DNA of 64,000 nucleotides from Glaciecola sp964195425 (GTDB taxonomy: Bacteria; Pseudomonadota; Gammaproteobacteria; Enterobacterales; Alteromonadaceae). Of this stretch, positions 44,664 through 52,916 are shown piece by piece. The position numbers were made by a program, and so were the translations under genes. Position 1 is the stretch's first letter; the number at the start of each line of letters is the position of its first letter. Where the stretch lies: assembly GCA_964195425.1 (NCBI GenBank), contig CAXMOM010000002.1:1-64000 (forward strand), read 5' to 3'. The notes under the pieces were generated by a model. The model had not been told where the DNA came from. It was given only the letters and a program-made list of their open reading frames with translations, and did not search any database.

Positions 44664-45542
44664 CTATCGCCTAGCTTTTTGGGCTTCGCCCACAAGTACT
44701 TCCCAATCGGGCAAGTTGTTATCCCACTCTATTAAAGTGGGTACATTGCCAAACAAAGTCTTCGCTTTTTTGTATAAAGCCCAACATTGTTCAGACACCG
44801 CATTTGCATGATCATCAACAATAAAGCCATTCACTTGCTTATTACTGAAGCCAGCTAAATGAATTTCGCCCACTAAGTTAGGCGGTATTTGTTGCATACT
44901 TGAATATACATGCTCAATCACATTACTTTGTTTTTGATTCAGCGCATTCACAATAAGATTATTTATATCAAGTAATAGCCCACAACCGGCTTGCTTACAA
45001 AGCGCTATCAAAAACTCAAACTCGCGCATGTCGTCTTGTTGTGTTGCGTCTATTGTCGACGCGCTAATATACGCAGACAAATTCTCAATTAGAATAGGCC
45101 GCTTGAGCCTATCTTGCACTTGAGCAATGTTAGTAGCTAATACGCTCAACGATGTTTGGTTGTAGGCAAGGGGCAATAAATCCCCCGAATGCATAATCTG
45201 TCCGTTCACCTTGGCTCTATTGAAACATAGATGTTCCGAGACCCACTTTGCCTTGCTCACTTCAACAACCTGTGCGAACTGCTCAAGTGTATCTATTGGC
45301 ACTGGCATGTTAGAGCCCAGGCCTAACGAAGTACCATGAATGCTAATCGCGTATTTTTGGGCCGCATCATGCAATAACTCGAGAGCAATACCGCCTTTTG
45401 CAAAAAAGTTCTCAGCGTGTAGTTCAACAAAGTCAATATGCTTATTAATAGGACTGTCTGACAGGGCTTGCGTATAATGATAATGACGCAGCCCAACGCC
45501 GATGAGGCTGTTGGGCTGCGGAATAGCTGAAAATGGTATCAA
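44664..45542 (-). CDS. bufB: DUF692 MNIO enzyme, cysteine-modifying (bufferin maturation)
   Basis: A 292-residue TIM-barrel multinuclear non-haem iron enzyme. Metal-binding blocks: VELHAENFFAKG, ISIHGTSLGLGS, WVSEHLCF, ILIENLSAY, LLLDINNLIVNA and VGEIHLAGF. Enzymes of this family with BufA precursors oxidise cysteines to thio-oxazole-type heterocycles, giving copper-binding peptides. Its gene lies 53 bases after the precursor gene and one base before bufC. The assignment to the bufferin branch rests on the neighbouring DUF2282 precursor and DUF2063 protein. Confidence 0.9.
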   Translation of the reverse strand: MIPFSAIPQPNSLIGVGLRHYHYTQALSDSPINKHIDFVELHAENFFAKGGIALELLHDAAQKYAISIHGTSLGLGSNMPVPIDTLEQFAQVVEVSKAKWVSEHLCFNRAKVNGQIMHSGDLLPLAYNQTSLSVLATNIAQVQDRLKRPILIENLSAYISASTIDATQQDDMREFEFLIALCKQAGCGLLLDINNLIVNALNQKQSNVIEHVYSSMQQIPPNLVGEIHLAGFSNKQVNGFIVDDHANAVSEQCWALYKKAKTLFGNVPTLIEWDNNLPDWEVLVGEAQKARR

Positions 45543-45595
45543 GCTAGTTCCTTAATAAAAGAACGAATAAGCGTTAGTGATACGGTAGTTATATA

Positions 45596-45898
45596 CTAGT
45601 TACCGGCTTTTTTCTTGTCCTTCATTTCTTTGAATAATTTTTTCGCGGCACTTTTGTCAACTCCACCAAGTTCTGCACATTTACCTGTTGGTACTAGTTT
45701 CCATTCGCCCATATCGTTGTCGGTAGTAGAATAGCCCGCACAGCTGTGTGTGCCCGCTAAGTTACTACAATCGTTTTGTCCGGCTTGTGCAATGCCATAG
45801 CATTTTTCTTGCTTTTTGGCAGCGGCGTCAACCGCGTTAACAACACCTAAAGACATAATAGTAGCGAGGGCAGCTGCTGCAGCAATATTCGTTTTCAT
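45596..45898 (-). CDS. bufA: DUF2282 bufferin precursor peptide
   Basis: A 100-residue exported precursor. A Sec-type signal peptide (MKTNIAAAAALATIMSLGVV, cleavage near residue 26) precedes a four-cysteine core: Cys33 (KCYGIAQAGQNDC), Cys44, Cys53 (HSCAG) and Cys74 (GKCAE), followed by a Lys-rich tail. This is the DUF2282 (BufA1) pattern; the core cysteines are modified by the MNIO enzyme encoded next, and the product binds copper in the periplasm in studied examples. Ribosome site AGAGAG precedes the ATG. Upstream lie four 10-bp repeats. Confidence 0.9.
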   Translation of the reverse strand: MKTNIAAAAALATIMSLGVVNAVDAAAKKQEKCYGIAQAGQNDCSNLAGTHSCAGYSTTDNDMGEWKLVPTGKCAELGGVDKSAAKKLFKEMKDKKKAGN

Positions 45899-45910
45899 AA
45901 TCGTTTCTCT

Positions 45911-45950
45911 CTGTAGTTGAGTATAGTTCGGTATAGTTTGATATAGCTTG
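45911..45950 (-). repeat. Four 10-bp direct repeats upstream of bufA
   Basis: On the plus strand the four consecutive decamers read tgtagttgag, tatagttcgg, tatagtttga, tatagcttgg; the shared core is TATAG(T/C)T. One unit equals about one helical turn, so identical faces of the DNA are presented four times. They lie 13-52 bases upstream of the bufA start, in promoter or leader position. Confidence 0.7.
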
Positions 45951-46049
45951 GTTGCATTGTATATTAAGTTACTCGTTAAAAAGACGAGCTACTCTATTAA
46001 ACCGATGAAACACCAAATAACTTTCATCATAATGGGATTTATTTTAAAT

Positions 46050-46535
46050 TTAAAGCTCTGATACCGGTGTGTTTTTAATTTCTATCCAGTATCCATTGGC
46101 ATCTACAATCAACTCTTGCGCGTTTTTAGTCCATATACTTTGCACTTTTTTATTTAGATTAAGATAAAGCTTCCCCCCTACGATTTCAAACGCGTCTGGC
46201 TCTATAGAGTATTTCTTTTCCTTGGAAACACCAAATGCACAGTATCCACCAAACTGCGGCGCATACTTTGCAGGATTACCTTTAAACAGTTTTTGATGAC
46301 TCGCAGAGCTGAACCAATAAGTTGCGCCCTCATAGTTAGCGGTATACTGACTATCTCCTTTCGTGGCTGCATTTAAGGTAAAGTAAGCAACCGGATCGTA
46401 GCCTTGAATAGCTAAGGTATTTTCGTCTACGTTAACCGCATCAATCGATGACTTAACCTGCTGCGGGATGAGCCCGCACGATGTTACGGCTAACGCCAAC
46501 ACAATTGTAAACACATAAAATATTTTTGTTCTCAT
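46050..46535 (-). CDS. YHS-domain lipoprotein
   Basis: A 161-residue lipoprotein: signal peptide MRTKIFYVFTIVLALAV and lipobox VTSC (Cys20). The YHS domain covers about 38-105 (LAIQGYDPVAYFTLN, YEGATYWFSSASHQKLFKGNPAKYAPQFGGYCAFGV). The NPAKYAPQYGGYCA-type block is typical of secreted YHS proteins, a fold often linked to metal binding or trafficking. It lies directly upstream of the bufferin operon, which supports a copper or metal role, but 151 bases and the decamer repeats separate the units, so it may be transcribed apart. Confidence 0.85.
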   Translation of the reverse strand: MRTKIFYVFTIVLALAVTSCGLIPQQVKSSIDAVNVDENTLAIQGYDPVAYFTLNAATKGDSQYTANYEGATYWFSSASHQKLFKGNPAKYAPQFGGYCAFGVSKEKKYSIEPDAFEIVGGKLYLNLNKKVQSIWTKNAQELIVDANGYWIEIKNTPVSEL

Positions 46536-46724
46536 TGCTACATCTCCATAAATAAAGGGTGGGTGTTAATTAATCTTTGTTCTTGGTCAATCATAAACTT
46601 ATCTCTGCTTTAACAAAGTCGAACATAAGACCCAAGGGCAATTAATTAACTTTCATTTATTTTTTATACAGAAGTAATAAAAACTGAAATGAAAATATAG
46701 ACTGTTGTTTTATATAAAATATTT

Positions 46725-47069
46725 TTAATGAGAAAAATCCTGAAGCATAGTGGCTAAGTCAGGGATCCAATTAAACGCTTTCATTTTTACGCGATTGTTA
46801 ATGACAGCCACACCCTCTTCCTGCAACAAACCGGTTTGTTTAAGCGCCTGTTCGCTGCCTTTCGTAAATGCTAATTGTCCATTGCTACGAACGACTCTGT
46901 GCCAATTAACGTTGAGAGCGTTGGGCACATATCCTAAACTTTTACCTACTAGACGAGCACGGCCAGGCAAACCAGCAAAGTCGGCTATTTGTCCATAACT
47001 CGACACTCTACCCCGGGGAATACTGTTTACGGTTTTCCAAATGCGTTCATATTTTGAATTAAAAGCCAT
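46725..47069 (-). CDS. Alkyltransferase-like (ATL) DNA-damage protein
   Basis: About 114 residues, MGMT DNA-binding domain: YERIWKTVNSIPRGRVSSYGQIADFAGLPGRARLVGKSLG, then WHRVVRSNGQLAF. In the active-site block the alkyl-accepting cysteine of PCHRV is replaced by tryptophan (NWHRV), the mark of ATL proteins, which bind O6-alkylguanine and recruit nucleotide excision repair instead of repairing it. The frame is open to 47171, overlapping kynU, but the ATG at 47069 is preceded by AAGGATGG and gives the normal family start. The upstream 34 codons are therefore excluded. Confidence 0.87.
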   Translation of the reverse strand: MAFNSKYERIWKTVNSIPRGRVSSYGQIADFAGLPGRARLVGKSLGYVPNALNVNWHRVVRSNGQLAFTKGSEQALKQTGLLQEEGVAVINNRVKMKAFNWIPDLATMLQDFSH

Positions 47070-47130
47070 ACTTACCATCCTTTGCAAGCGCGCTAAGTAA
47101 AACAGCGGTGTAAGGCTTCCACATAAAAGA

Positions 47131-48459
47131 CTATGTAACCGCGTTTTTAACATGAAATTGCGGATCTTCATAACGTTGCGTTTGCAAGATATTAGTCAAT
47201 ATGTGCGCTGCTTTTAGCATATCAGTAAAACTTAAAAATAGCGGTGAAAAGCCAATTCGCAAAGTATCAGGCGCTCTGAAATCGCTAATTACACCCTCAC
47301 TAATAAGAGCTTGGCAAATAGCGTAAGCCTGCGGATGCTGATAGGAAATTTGACTTCCTCGCATACTTGCCTCTTTATTACATGCCAATAGCAGTGGTGC
47401 TTTTGAAGAAGAGGAGTTTGCGGTCATTTGCTCAATGCAATATTGAAAAAAGCAATTTAATGCTATCGATTTTTCTCTTAAGACAGCTAAGTCAAGGCCT
47501 TCAAATATAACAAGGGAAGCATCTAAAACACTCATTGAAATAATGCTAGGGGTACCGCATAAAAGCTGCTCAATTCCCCTTGCTTTTTCATAATCGTGGG
47601 CAAACTCAAACGGTTTTTTATGTCCCATCCAGCCACTTAATGGTTGCTGTAATTGCGACAGCAAACGCTTAGCAACATATGCAAAACCTGGCGCGCCTGG
47701 GCCACCATTCAAATATTTATAGGTACACCCTACTGCAAAATCTACATCACATTCTTCTAGAGCTAAGGGCAACACTCCTGCACTGTGCGCTAAGTCCCAT
47801 AAAACAAGTATTCCTTTCTCGTGCGCTAAATGTGTTAGGCGCTGCATATCATGAATATCACCATTTCGAAAGTTCACATGAGTAAGCATAAGCACCGCAA
47901 TGCGATGTCCATACACCTCAATGGTATTTTCAATTTCGTCGCTAGCCACACTCATTAACTCGCACTGCGAGTTTGAGTTGTTGTTCATAAGCTCTTGTAG
48001 GCCCTGCACCATATACAAATCGGTGGGGAAATTGTCTTTTTGTGATAACACTATCGTACGAGTATTATCTTTTATTTCACCGCTTATGTTTTGTTTGTTG
48101 TTTAGCAATAAGGCGGCACTAAGTAACTTAAACAAATTAACCGAAATAGAATCGCAGCAAATAACCGTATCAGCACTAGCACCAATCAACTTAGCAATTT
48201 TGTTACCGACTATTTTGGGTAAATTTATCCAGTCATGGCTATTCCAACTCGCAATAAGACTATTGCCCCATTGCTGCTCTACAACCTCTAGAGCCCTCGC
48301 CTTTGCAGCTTTACTTAATGGACCCAATGAATTGCCATCAAGATAGACAACATTTTCTGGTAGTAAAAACTCCTCTTTAAGAGGTGCTAATGGGTCTTGT
48401 TGGTTTAGTTCTCTCGCCTTCACCAATAAAGCAGTGGCCAAATTATTATCAACAGACAT
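47131..48459 (-). CDS. kynU: Kynureninase
   Basis: A 442-residue PLP enzyme that splits kynurenine or 3-hydroxykynurenine to anthranilate (or its 3-hydroxy form) and alanine. The N-terminal YLDGNSLGPLSK block, WDLAHSAG with Asp222, and the PLP lysine Lys248 in CTYKYLNGGPGAPGF are family hallmarks, as is GTPSIISMS. The hydrolase encoded upstream has a formamidase motif, so both could form a tryptophan catabolism unit. No tryptophan 2,3-dioxygenase gene is in the window. Confidence 0.95.
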   Translation of the reverse strand: MSVDNNLATALLVKARELNQQDPLAPLKEEFLLPENVVYLDGNSLGPLSKAAKARALEVVEQQWGNSLIASWNSHDWINLPKIVGNKIAKLIGASADTVICCDSISVNLFKLLSAALLLNNKQNISGEIKDNTRTIVLSQKDNFPTDLYMVQGLQELMNNNSNSQCELMSVASDEIENTIEVYGHRIAVLMLTHVNFRNGDIHDMQRLTHLAHEKGILVLWDLAHSAGVLPLALEECDVDFAVGCTYKYLNGGPGAPGFAYVAKRLLSQLQQPLSGWMGHKKPFEFAHDYEKARGIEQLLCGTPSIISMSVLDASLVIFEGLDLAVLREKSIALNCFFQYCIEQMTANSSSSKAPLLLACNKEASMRGSQISYQHPQAYAICQALISEGVISDFRAPDTLRIGFSPLFLSFTDMLKAAHILTNILQTQRYEDPQFHVKNAVT

Positions 48460-48494
48460 TTACGGTACGCCCTTATTATTTATGTATGCAGCTA

Positions 48495-49592
48495 TTACTG
48501 AGAAGAGCTCAGTACATTAAGTTTATCAACAAGTTGTTTAAACGCAGGAGAGCCAGGATGGATCCAATCAAAATGCCCGGCCTCATTGGCTAATACAAAC
48601 TTAGCATCTGGATGCTGCGCCATAGACTGCGGCACAATATCATCATTAGTACCTATTAACATGGTAGCACTGCCAAGCATATTATTTGCTCGCAACTTAT
48701 GCTCAGTCTCTATGCTTGTAGATAGAATGGCCTTAGATAAATATACACCTTGATTTTGTATTATCAGTTTATATTTAAGAGGGTTAGCGGCTTTATATGC
48801 CTCAGGCTTATCTGACGGTGTTCCACCCATAAATGCTGGCGTGGCCGTTTGACAATCGTTATTGCCATTTGCGTAAGCTGCTAGATCGATAATAGGCGCT
48901 AAGCCAAACAAATGAAGATTTGAGAGTGTAGTTTCGCTAGCACTATTGGCGGTCTTATCGTTCGTGGCATTCATAACGGCTAGGGTCGCTAAGTGACCAC
49001 CTGCACTGTGTCCAATTATGCTTACCGCTGCATCAACCGACATATTAGCGCTTAATAATTGAAGCTCAATAGCCTGTAAAGCAAGCTCAATGTCGTTTAG
49101 GGCAACCGGCCATTCACCGCCGTTACCTGTGCGTCTGTACTCAATTGAATAAACATCAAATCCATGAAGTGAAAGCGCTGAAGTAAAGGGCAGCGAGTGC
49201 TTTATGTCGTAGCCTTCTAACCAACAGCCACCATGAATAAACACGATTACATTGTTTTTCTTTACCCCGTTAGCTGACCAATAATAGATTTTTTGCTCTG
49301 GTGATTCGCCGTAAGAAATCGTTTTTGTGTGACTTATTGCACTTAATTTAGCGACTTCACTGTAAGGCACATTAGCAGGTACTTTCAAATAATCTAGGGA
49401 TGATTCAGCCTTGGCGTTGGCGGCATTTGAAAGCGCTGTGGCTTGAAGAAAAAACACCATCAATATACTTAAGCCGATGCTCCGTAAGTTTTGCCATTGC
49501 CAGCTTGGTTTGTATTGGTTAGGGCAAAATAACTGGGCACTAAAAGCCTTATTCGTTAGAAACCAACTGCTGAGCTTATTTTGTTGTGTCAT
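48495..49592 (-). CDS. Alpha/beta hydrolase, kynurenine formamidase-like
   Basis: A 365-residue hydrolase with a hydrophobic N-terminal segment (about 38-52) that suggests export or membrane anchoring. The oxyanion motif HGGCW (120-124) is the HGGxW signature of kynurenine formamidases. The nucleophile is Ser196 in GHSAGG, the acid is in GTNDDIVP (317-318), and the histidine is His340 in AGHFDW. It lies 35 bases upstream of kynU on the same strand, supporting hydrolysis of N-formylkynurenine. An export signal is unusual for this pathway and leaves an esterase role open. Confidence 0.78.
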   Translation of the reverse strand: MTQQNKLSSWFLTNKAFSAQLFCPNQYKPSWQWQNLRSIGLSILMVFFLQATALSNAANAKAESSLDYLKVPANVPYSEVAKLSAISHTKTISYGESPEQKIYYWSANGVKKNNVIVFIHGGCWLEGYDIKHSLPFTSALSLHGFDVYSIEYRRTGNGGEWPVALNDIELALQAIELQLLSANMSVDAAVSIIGHSAGGHLATLAVMNATNDKTANSASETTLSNLHLFGLAPIIDLAAYANGNNDCQTATPAFMGGTPSDKPEAYKAANPLKYKLIIQNQGVYLSKAILSTSIETEHKLRANNMLGSATMLIGTNDDIVPQSMAQHPDAKFVLANEAGHFDWIHPGSPAFKQLVDKLNVLSSSQ

Positions 49593-49595
49593 GTT

Positions 49596-49838
49596 TTAGT
49601 TATTATTGTTTTCTATTAAATCTAATTCTAACTCAAAGCAATCGAAAATGGGCGTCCATAGCGCAAAGTGCTTGTAAAAACGCCGTGCCACACCCGCAGC
49701 ACCGCTTATTATGATACTAGCTTTCGCATTTGTGACTTTGTATTCAGAAATAGCAATTGTGGTATTGTCAGCCGTTGTAATTGTTCTGTTTTTCATTTGC
49801 ATTACGTATGCGTCATCTTCTAGTACATCAAAGCCCAA
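49596..49838 (-). pseudogene. Deleted alpha/beta hydrolase relic
   Basis: The 80-residue frame begins like a COG4757-type alpha/beta hydrolase (TITTADNTTIAISEYKVTNAKASIIISGAAGVARRFYKHFALW) and then, directly after the AGAxGVxxRFYxxFAxW block, ends in an unrelated-looking acidic tail (ELELDLIENNNN). The nucleophile elbow, acid and histidine are all missing, about 200 residues. I read it as a gene with a large internal deletion whose last codons are preserved or newly fused. It lies 3 bases upstream of the formamidase-like gene. Confidence 0.65.
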
Positions 49839-50075
49839 AGTATACTCTACAGTAGCGAGATTTATTATAGGTTTTGGCTTTGCTTGGTATAAGTGAAATA
49901 GTACTTGTTCAACCTACATTTGAATTTTATTACTCAGTAAGCAAGAAACGCTTGTTTTCTAGATCCAGCCCTATCAAATCAATTCATTTGAAATCATATT
50001 AAACTAAGAGTATCATTTGGAACCTAAATAGAAATTGGTTTTTGAACATTTGTGATAAAGGAGCAAAAAGAACCT

Positions 50076-50435
50076 ATGCAACATTTACCTAATATTGATG
50101 AATCTGCGGTGGTGACCAAGGCTTACCATAATGCATTTAAAGACTTGGGCTTAACGCTCGACCAAGGCGCGAATATATTAGGCGTTGGGCGCTCTACCCT
50201 GCTTCGCAATGTAAATGGTTTTGACAAAACAACCAAACAGTGGGAACTCCAAATTTTATTTATTCGCTTTTATCGCTCTTTATATGCATTGTTTGGCGGT
50301 GACAAAGGCGCGATGAAACATTGGTTCACGCATATGAATAAACATGTACGAGGCATACCAAAAGATATGTGCTTTAGCATTGTTGGGCTGGTTAATATCA
50401 ACAGCTATCTTGACGCACTTAGAGGGAAAGTGTGA
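50076..50435 (+). CDS. Xre/MbcA/ParS-type antitoxin of RES module
   Basis: About 119 residues. The N-terminal helix-turn-helix is seen in LTLDQGANILGVGRSTLLRNV, and the C-terminal toxin-binding domain (DUF2384) in MKHWFTHMNKHVRGIPKDMCFSIVGLVNINSYLDALRG. The protein should bind and neutralise the RES toxin and repress its own promoter. The frame is open from a GTG at 50052, but the AAAGGAG ribosome site lies inside that extension and points to the ATG at 50076. Stop and toxin start overlap in GTGA. Confidence 0.88.
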   Translation: MQHLPNIDESAVVTKAYHNAFKDLGLTLDQGANILGVGRSTLLRNVNGFDKTTKQWELQILFIRFYRSLYALFGGDKGAMKHWFTHMNKHVRGIPKDMCFSIVGLVNINSYLDALRGKV

Positions 50436-51205
50436 TATCGATCGCCACAACTGCTGCCAAGACATTCGAATTATCAGGTGGCTTAATTAACTACACCGAA
50501 TCGGTATGCCGTATTGTTGAAACGCAAGAATACTCAGCCACATTGTCATTAGTGAGTAATCTTGACGAGCAATCGGTACTCGAACAAATTCTTGATGACT
50601 ACAAGCCACCTTATGCATACGGCACTGAGAATAGGCATTATTTAATTTCCAGTCCTTTTCGATACCCACCTTTAGAATACGGCTCTAGATTTGGTTCACG
50701 TTTAGAGCCCAGTTATTTTTACGCTAGTGAAACTATAGAGTGTTGTTTAGCAGAGGCTGCTTTTTATCGCTTTATGCTGTTAGAAGGAACGGTGGTACCC
50801 TGCCCAAATACTATTACTTCAAAACATGACTTGTTTTATGTAAATGTGTGGTCCAATGCTGCTGTTGATTTATGCAACATAGAAGATAGTGAAATACAAA
50901 ACGCTCTGCAAAACCCCAGCTCTTATCAAACGACTCAACACGTAGGTAAATACTGTAGGGAGCAAAGCGCAACTTTGCTTCGCTATTACTCTGCAAGATG
51001 TAACAGTGGTGGGAGCAATGTAGCTGTAGATAACCACACGGTAATTGCTTCACAAACACCCTTTAATGTTACGTCATACATGTGTGAGCTTGATGGTAAA
51101 AATGGCAAGGTTCGCTTTTTAGCACCGCGTGCTTTTCCTCTTACTTACCAAAAATCTATGTTCATGGTAAACGGCCAGTTTCCGGATATTTCAAGCGCCT
51201 CATAA
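50432..51205 (+). CDS. RES-domain toxin (NAD-degrading)
   Basis: A 257-residue RES-family toxin; studied members hydrolyse or phosphorolyse NAD+ and stop growth. The domain lies at about 60-235, with the conserved Arg/Tyr/Glu positions in YGSRFGSRLEPSYFYASETIECCLAEAAFYRF and a later TQHVGKYCREQSATLLRYYSARC. It starts with GTG overlapping the antitoxin stop by 4 bases, so toxin translation depends on antitoxin translation. It is longer than many RES toxins (about 150-230). Confidence 0.88.
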   Translation: MISIATTAAKTFELSGGLINYTESVCRIVETQEYSATLSLVSNLDEQSVLEQILDDYKPPYAYGTENRHYLISSPFRYPPLEYGSRFGSRLEPSYFYASETIECCLAEAAFYRFMLLEGTVVPCPNTITSKHDLFYVNVWSNAAVDLCNIEDSEIQNALQNPSSYQTTQHVGKYCREQSATLLRYYSARCNSGGSNVAVDNHTVIASQTPFNVTSYMCELDGKNGKVRFLAPRAFPLTYQKSMFMVNGQFPDISSAS

Positions 51206-51267
51206 GTGTCGATTAGCTAGCCAAAAGACTTTTTGTCTCAGTTTATGTCAACTATCAAAAACTAGCG

Positions 51268-51726
51268 ATGAATTGCATTGAGCAAAATAACATTACACAA
51301 ATGGATTATGCCAGCATGATTGATCAATACACCTTAACTTTACCTGAGTATAAACGTGGATTTCATTTAATCACCGACAAAGTGCTATCCGCTGCACAAA
51401 AATTACCATCAAAGGGCTTAATGCAGGTATTCATTCAACATACATCAGCGTCGTTAACCATCAACGAAAATGCAGACCCTAGCGTAAGAGTCGATTTAGA
51501 ACGTCATACCAATGTAATGGCTCCTGAAAATGCCAATTATTATACCCATATATTTGAAGGCAGCGACGATATGCCTGCCCACATAAAAGCTTCGCTTTAT
51601 GGCTCCAGTGTATCTATTCCTATTGTTAATGGGAGGATTGGATTGGGCACGTGGCAGGGAATTTATTTGGGGGAACATAGAAACCAAGGCGGCAAGCGCC
51701 GCCTTGTAATAAGCATAATCAGCTAG
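51268..51726 (+). CDS. yjbQ: YjbQ-family protein (UPF0047)
   Basis: About 152 residues or slightly fewer if a later start is used. The family core is unmistakable: RGFHLITDKV, VFIQHTSASLTINENADPSVRVDLERH, HIKASLYGSSVSIPIVNGRIGLGTWQGIYLGEHR and the C-terminal RRLVISII. Members have thiamine-phosphate synthase side activity and conserved metal-binding His/Glu residues, but the physiological role is unsettled. The N-terminal MNCIEQNNITQ is not conserved in character; ATG at 51301 (MDYASM) could be the start. Confidence 0.9.
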   Translation: MNCIEQNNITQMDYASMIDQYTLTLPEYKRGFHLITDKVLSAAQKLPSKGLMQVFIQHTSASLTINENADPSVRVDLERHTNVMAPENANYYTHIFEGSDDMPAHIKASLYGSSVSIPIVNGRIGLGTWQGIYLGEHRNQGGKRRLVISIIS

Positions 51727-51732
51727 TGGGAA

Positions 51733-52263
51733 TTAGATTTTAAATAAGCTGTCGGTTAAAAGCTTTTTCGCGTCTTGTCCTTCTGGCGTATCTAAATATT
51801 GTGTTGCTTGTTCCGCATAGCCTTTTATCATACCCGTATCGAGGCCCAATGACTCAAACTGTTTGTTTAGTTGATTAAGTTGCCCTAAGCTTTCATTATA
51901 ACTCGCTGCTTTTTCCATTAAACCACCCAACCCACTGCTGCTTGCTTCTTTAACTATGGGCAAATATTGCATTACTGAATCTAAACCAGGTACTTTTTCA
52001 GCCAACATCGCAAACTGCTCTTCAGATACATTTTGCTTAGCATAGTTTATCAGAGCAGCCATGCCACCTTGGGCCTGTTCACTAGTAACACCTAAATTAC
52101 TGGTAACACTGTTAAGCATACCATCTAGGTTGGGTCCTTCAGCTTGCACAGTGGTCTCTTCACCTAAGCCAACAGCACTTAGTACCGTATTCCACCAGCT
52201 CTCTTCAGCCGCAGCATTTGAAGCAAACCCTAATACAGCAATAATTAATAATATTTTTTTCAT
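51733..52263 (-). CDS. Secreted DUF2780 protein
   Basis: A 176-residue exported protein: signal peptide MKKILLIIAVLGFASNAAA, then a Gly/Ala-rich helical region (LLSAVG-like, NLGVTSEQAQGGMAALINYAKQNVSEEQFAMLAEKVPGLDSVM) typical of DUF2780 (VcgC/VcgE-like periplasmic proteins). Function unknown. It ends 7 bases from the convergent yjbQ gene. Confidence 0.8.
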   Translation of the reverse strand: MKKILLIIAVLGFASNAAAEESWWNTVLSAVGLGEETTVQAEGPNLDGMLNSVTSNLGVTSEQAQGGMAALINYAKQNVSEEQFAMLAEKVPGLDSVMQYLPIVKEASSSGLGGLMEKAASYNESLGQLNQLNKQFESLGLDTGMIKGYAEQATQYLDTPEGQDAKKLLTDSLFKI

Positions 52264-52379
52264 GTTAAAATATCCTTTTTATATTTTGTTATGTTTTTCC
52301 TTGGCTAATGGCAAAACACGTATTGCACAGAAGCGGCAGCCAATGAGTCAAATTACTACTACCTAATATTTTACAGTAA

Positions 52380-52916
52380 TTAACCTTGGCAACAACGCTT
52401 AAATTTTTTACCACTGCCGCATAGACAATGATCGTTGCGTCCTAATTTTAAGGCACCGGACTTATGCAACATATCGCCGTCTTCATAAAACCATTTACCA
52501 TCAATTTTGCTAAACCTACTCAACTCATGCATAGCAAAGAATTCGCTATCTATTTTATAATAGGCAATAAACTCTACCTCACCCATATCGTCAAGTTCAA
52601 AGGCACTGAGTACTTCAAGTTTACACCACAGGGTATTTTCACTAGACGACTGAATGTCTGAAACCGAAATAGGCATTTGTTTTTTTGTCTTAACTGGCGC
52701 ATTCATCTTAGCTGCGGTGCTTTTGGAATTATCTGCAGTATGATTGGCTGCATAGCTAAGTGCTACATAAGCAAAACTCTTTGTTGCGTAGGCACTATAT
52801 CTGGACCGCATTAGGGCTTCAGGGTCTGGTGCGTTAGTTTCGCCTTTTATGTATGATTTGCAGCAGTGTTCAAAAGCTTTATTTGTGCCGCATGGGCAAG
52901 GTTGAAAGTTGTCCAT
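52380..52916 (-). CDS. ychJ: YchJ-family SEC-C motif protein
   Basis: A 178-residue protein with an N-terminal SEC-C zinc motif (CPCGTNKAFEHCC), a central NTF2-like YchJ domain (PDPEALMRSRYSAYA, VEFIAYYKIDSEFFAMHELSRF) and a second SEC-C motif at the C-terminus (CLCGSGKKFKRCC). The SEC-C motif binds zinc and often protein partners of the Sec system. The exact job of YchJ is unknown. A Ser/Lys-rich insertion at about 62-84 separates two parts of the domain. Confidence 0.9.
   Translation of the reverse strand: MDNFQPCPCGTNKAFEHCCKSYIKGETNAPDPEALMRSRYSAYATKSFAYVALSYAANHTADNSKSTAAKMNAPVKTKKQMPISVSDIQSSSENTLWCKLEVLSAFELDDMGEVEFIAYYKIDSEFFAMHELSRFSKIDGKWFYEDGDMLHKSGALKLGRNDHCLCGSGKKFKRCCQG

Noticed and set aside
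47070..47171. N-terminal extension of the ATL protein
   Set aside because: It overlaps kynU and a strong ribosome site precedes the ATG at 47069.
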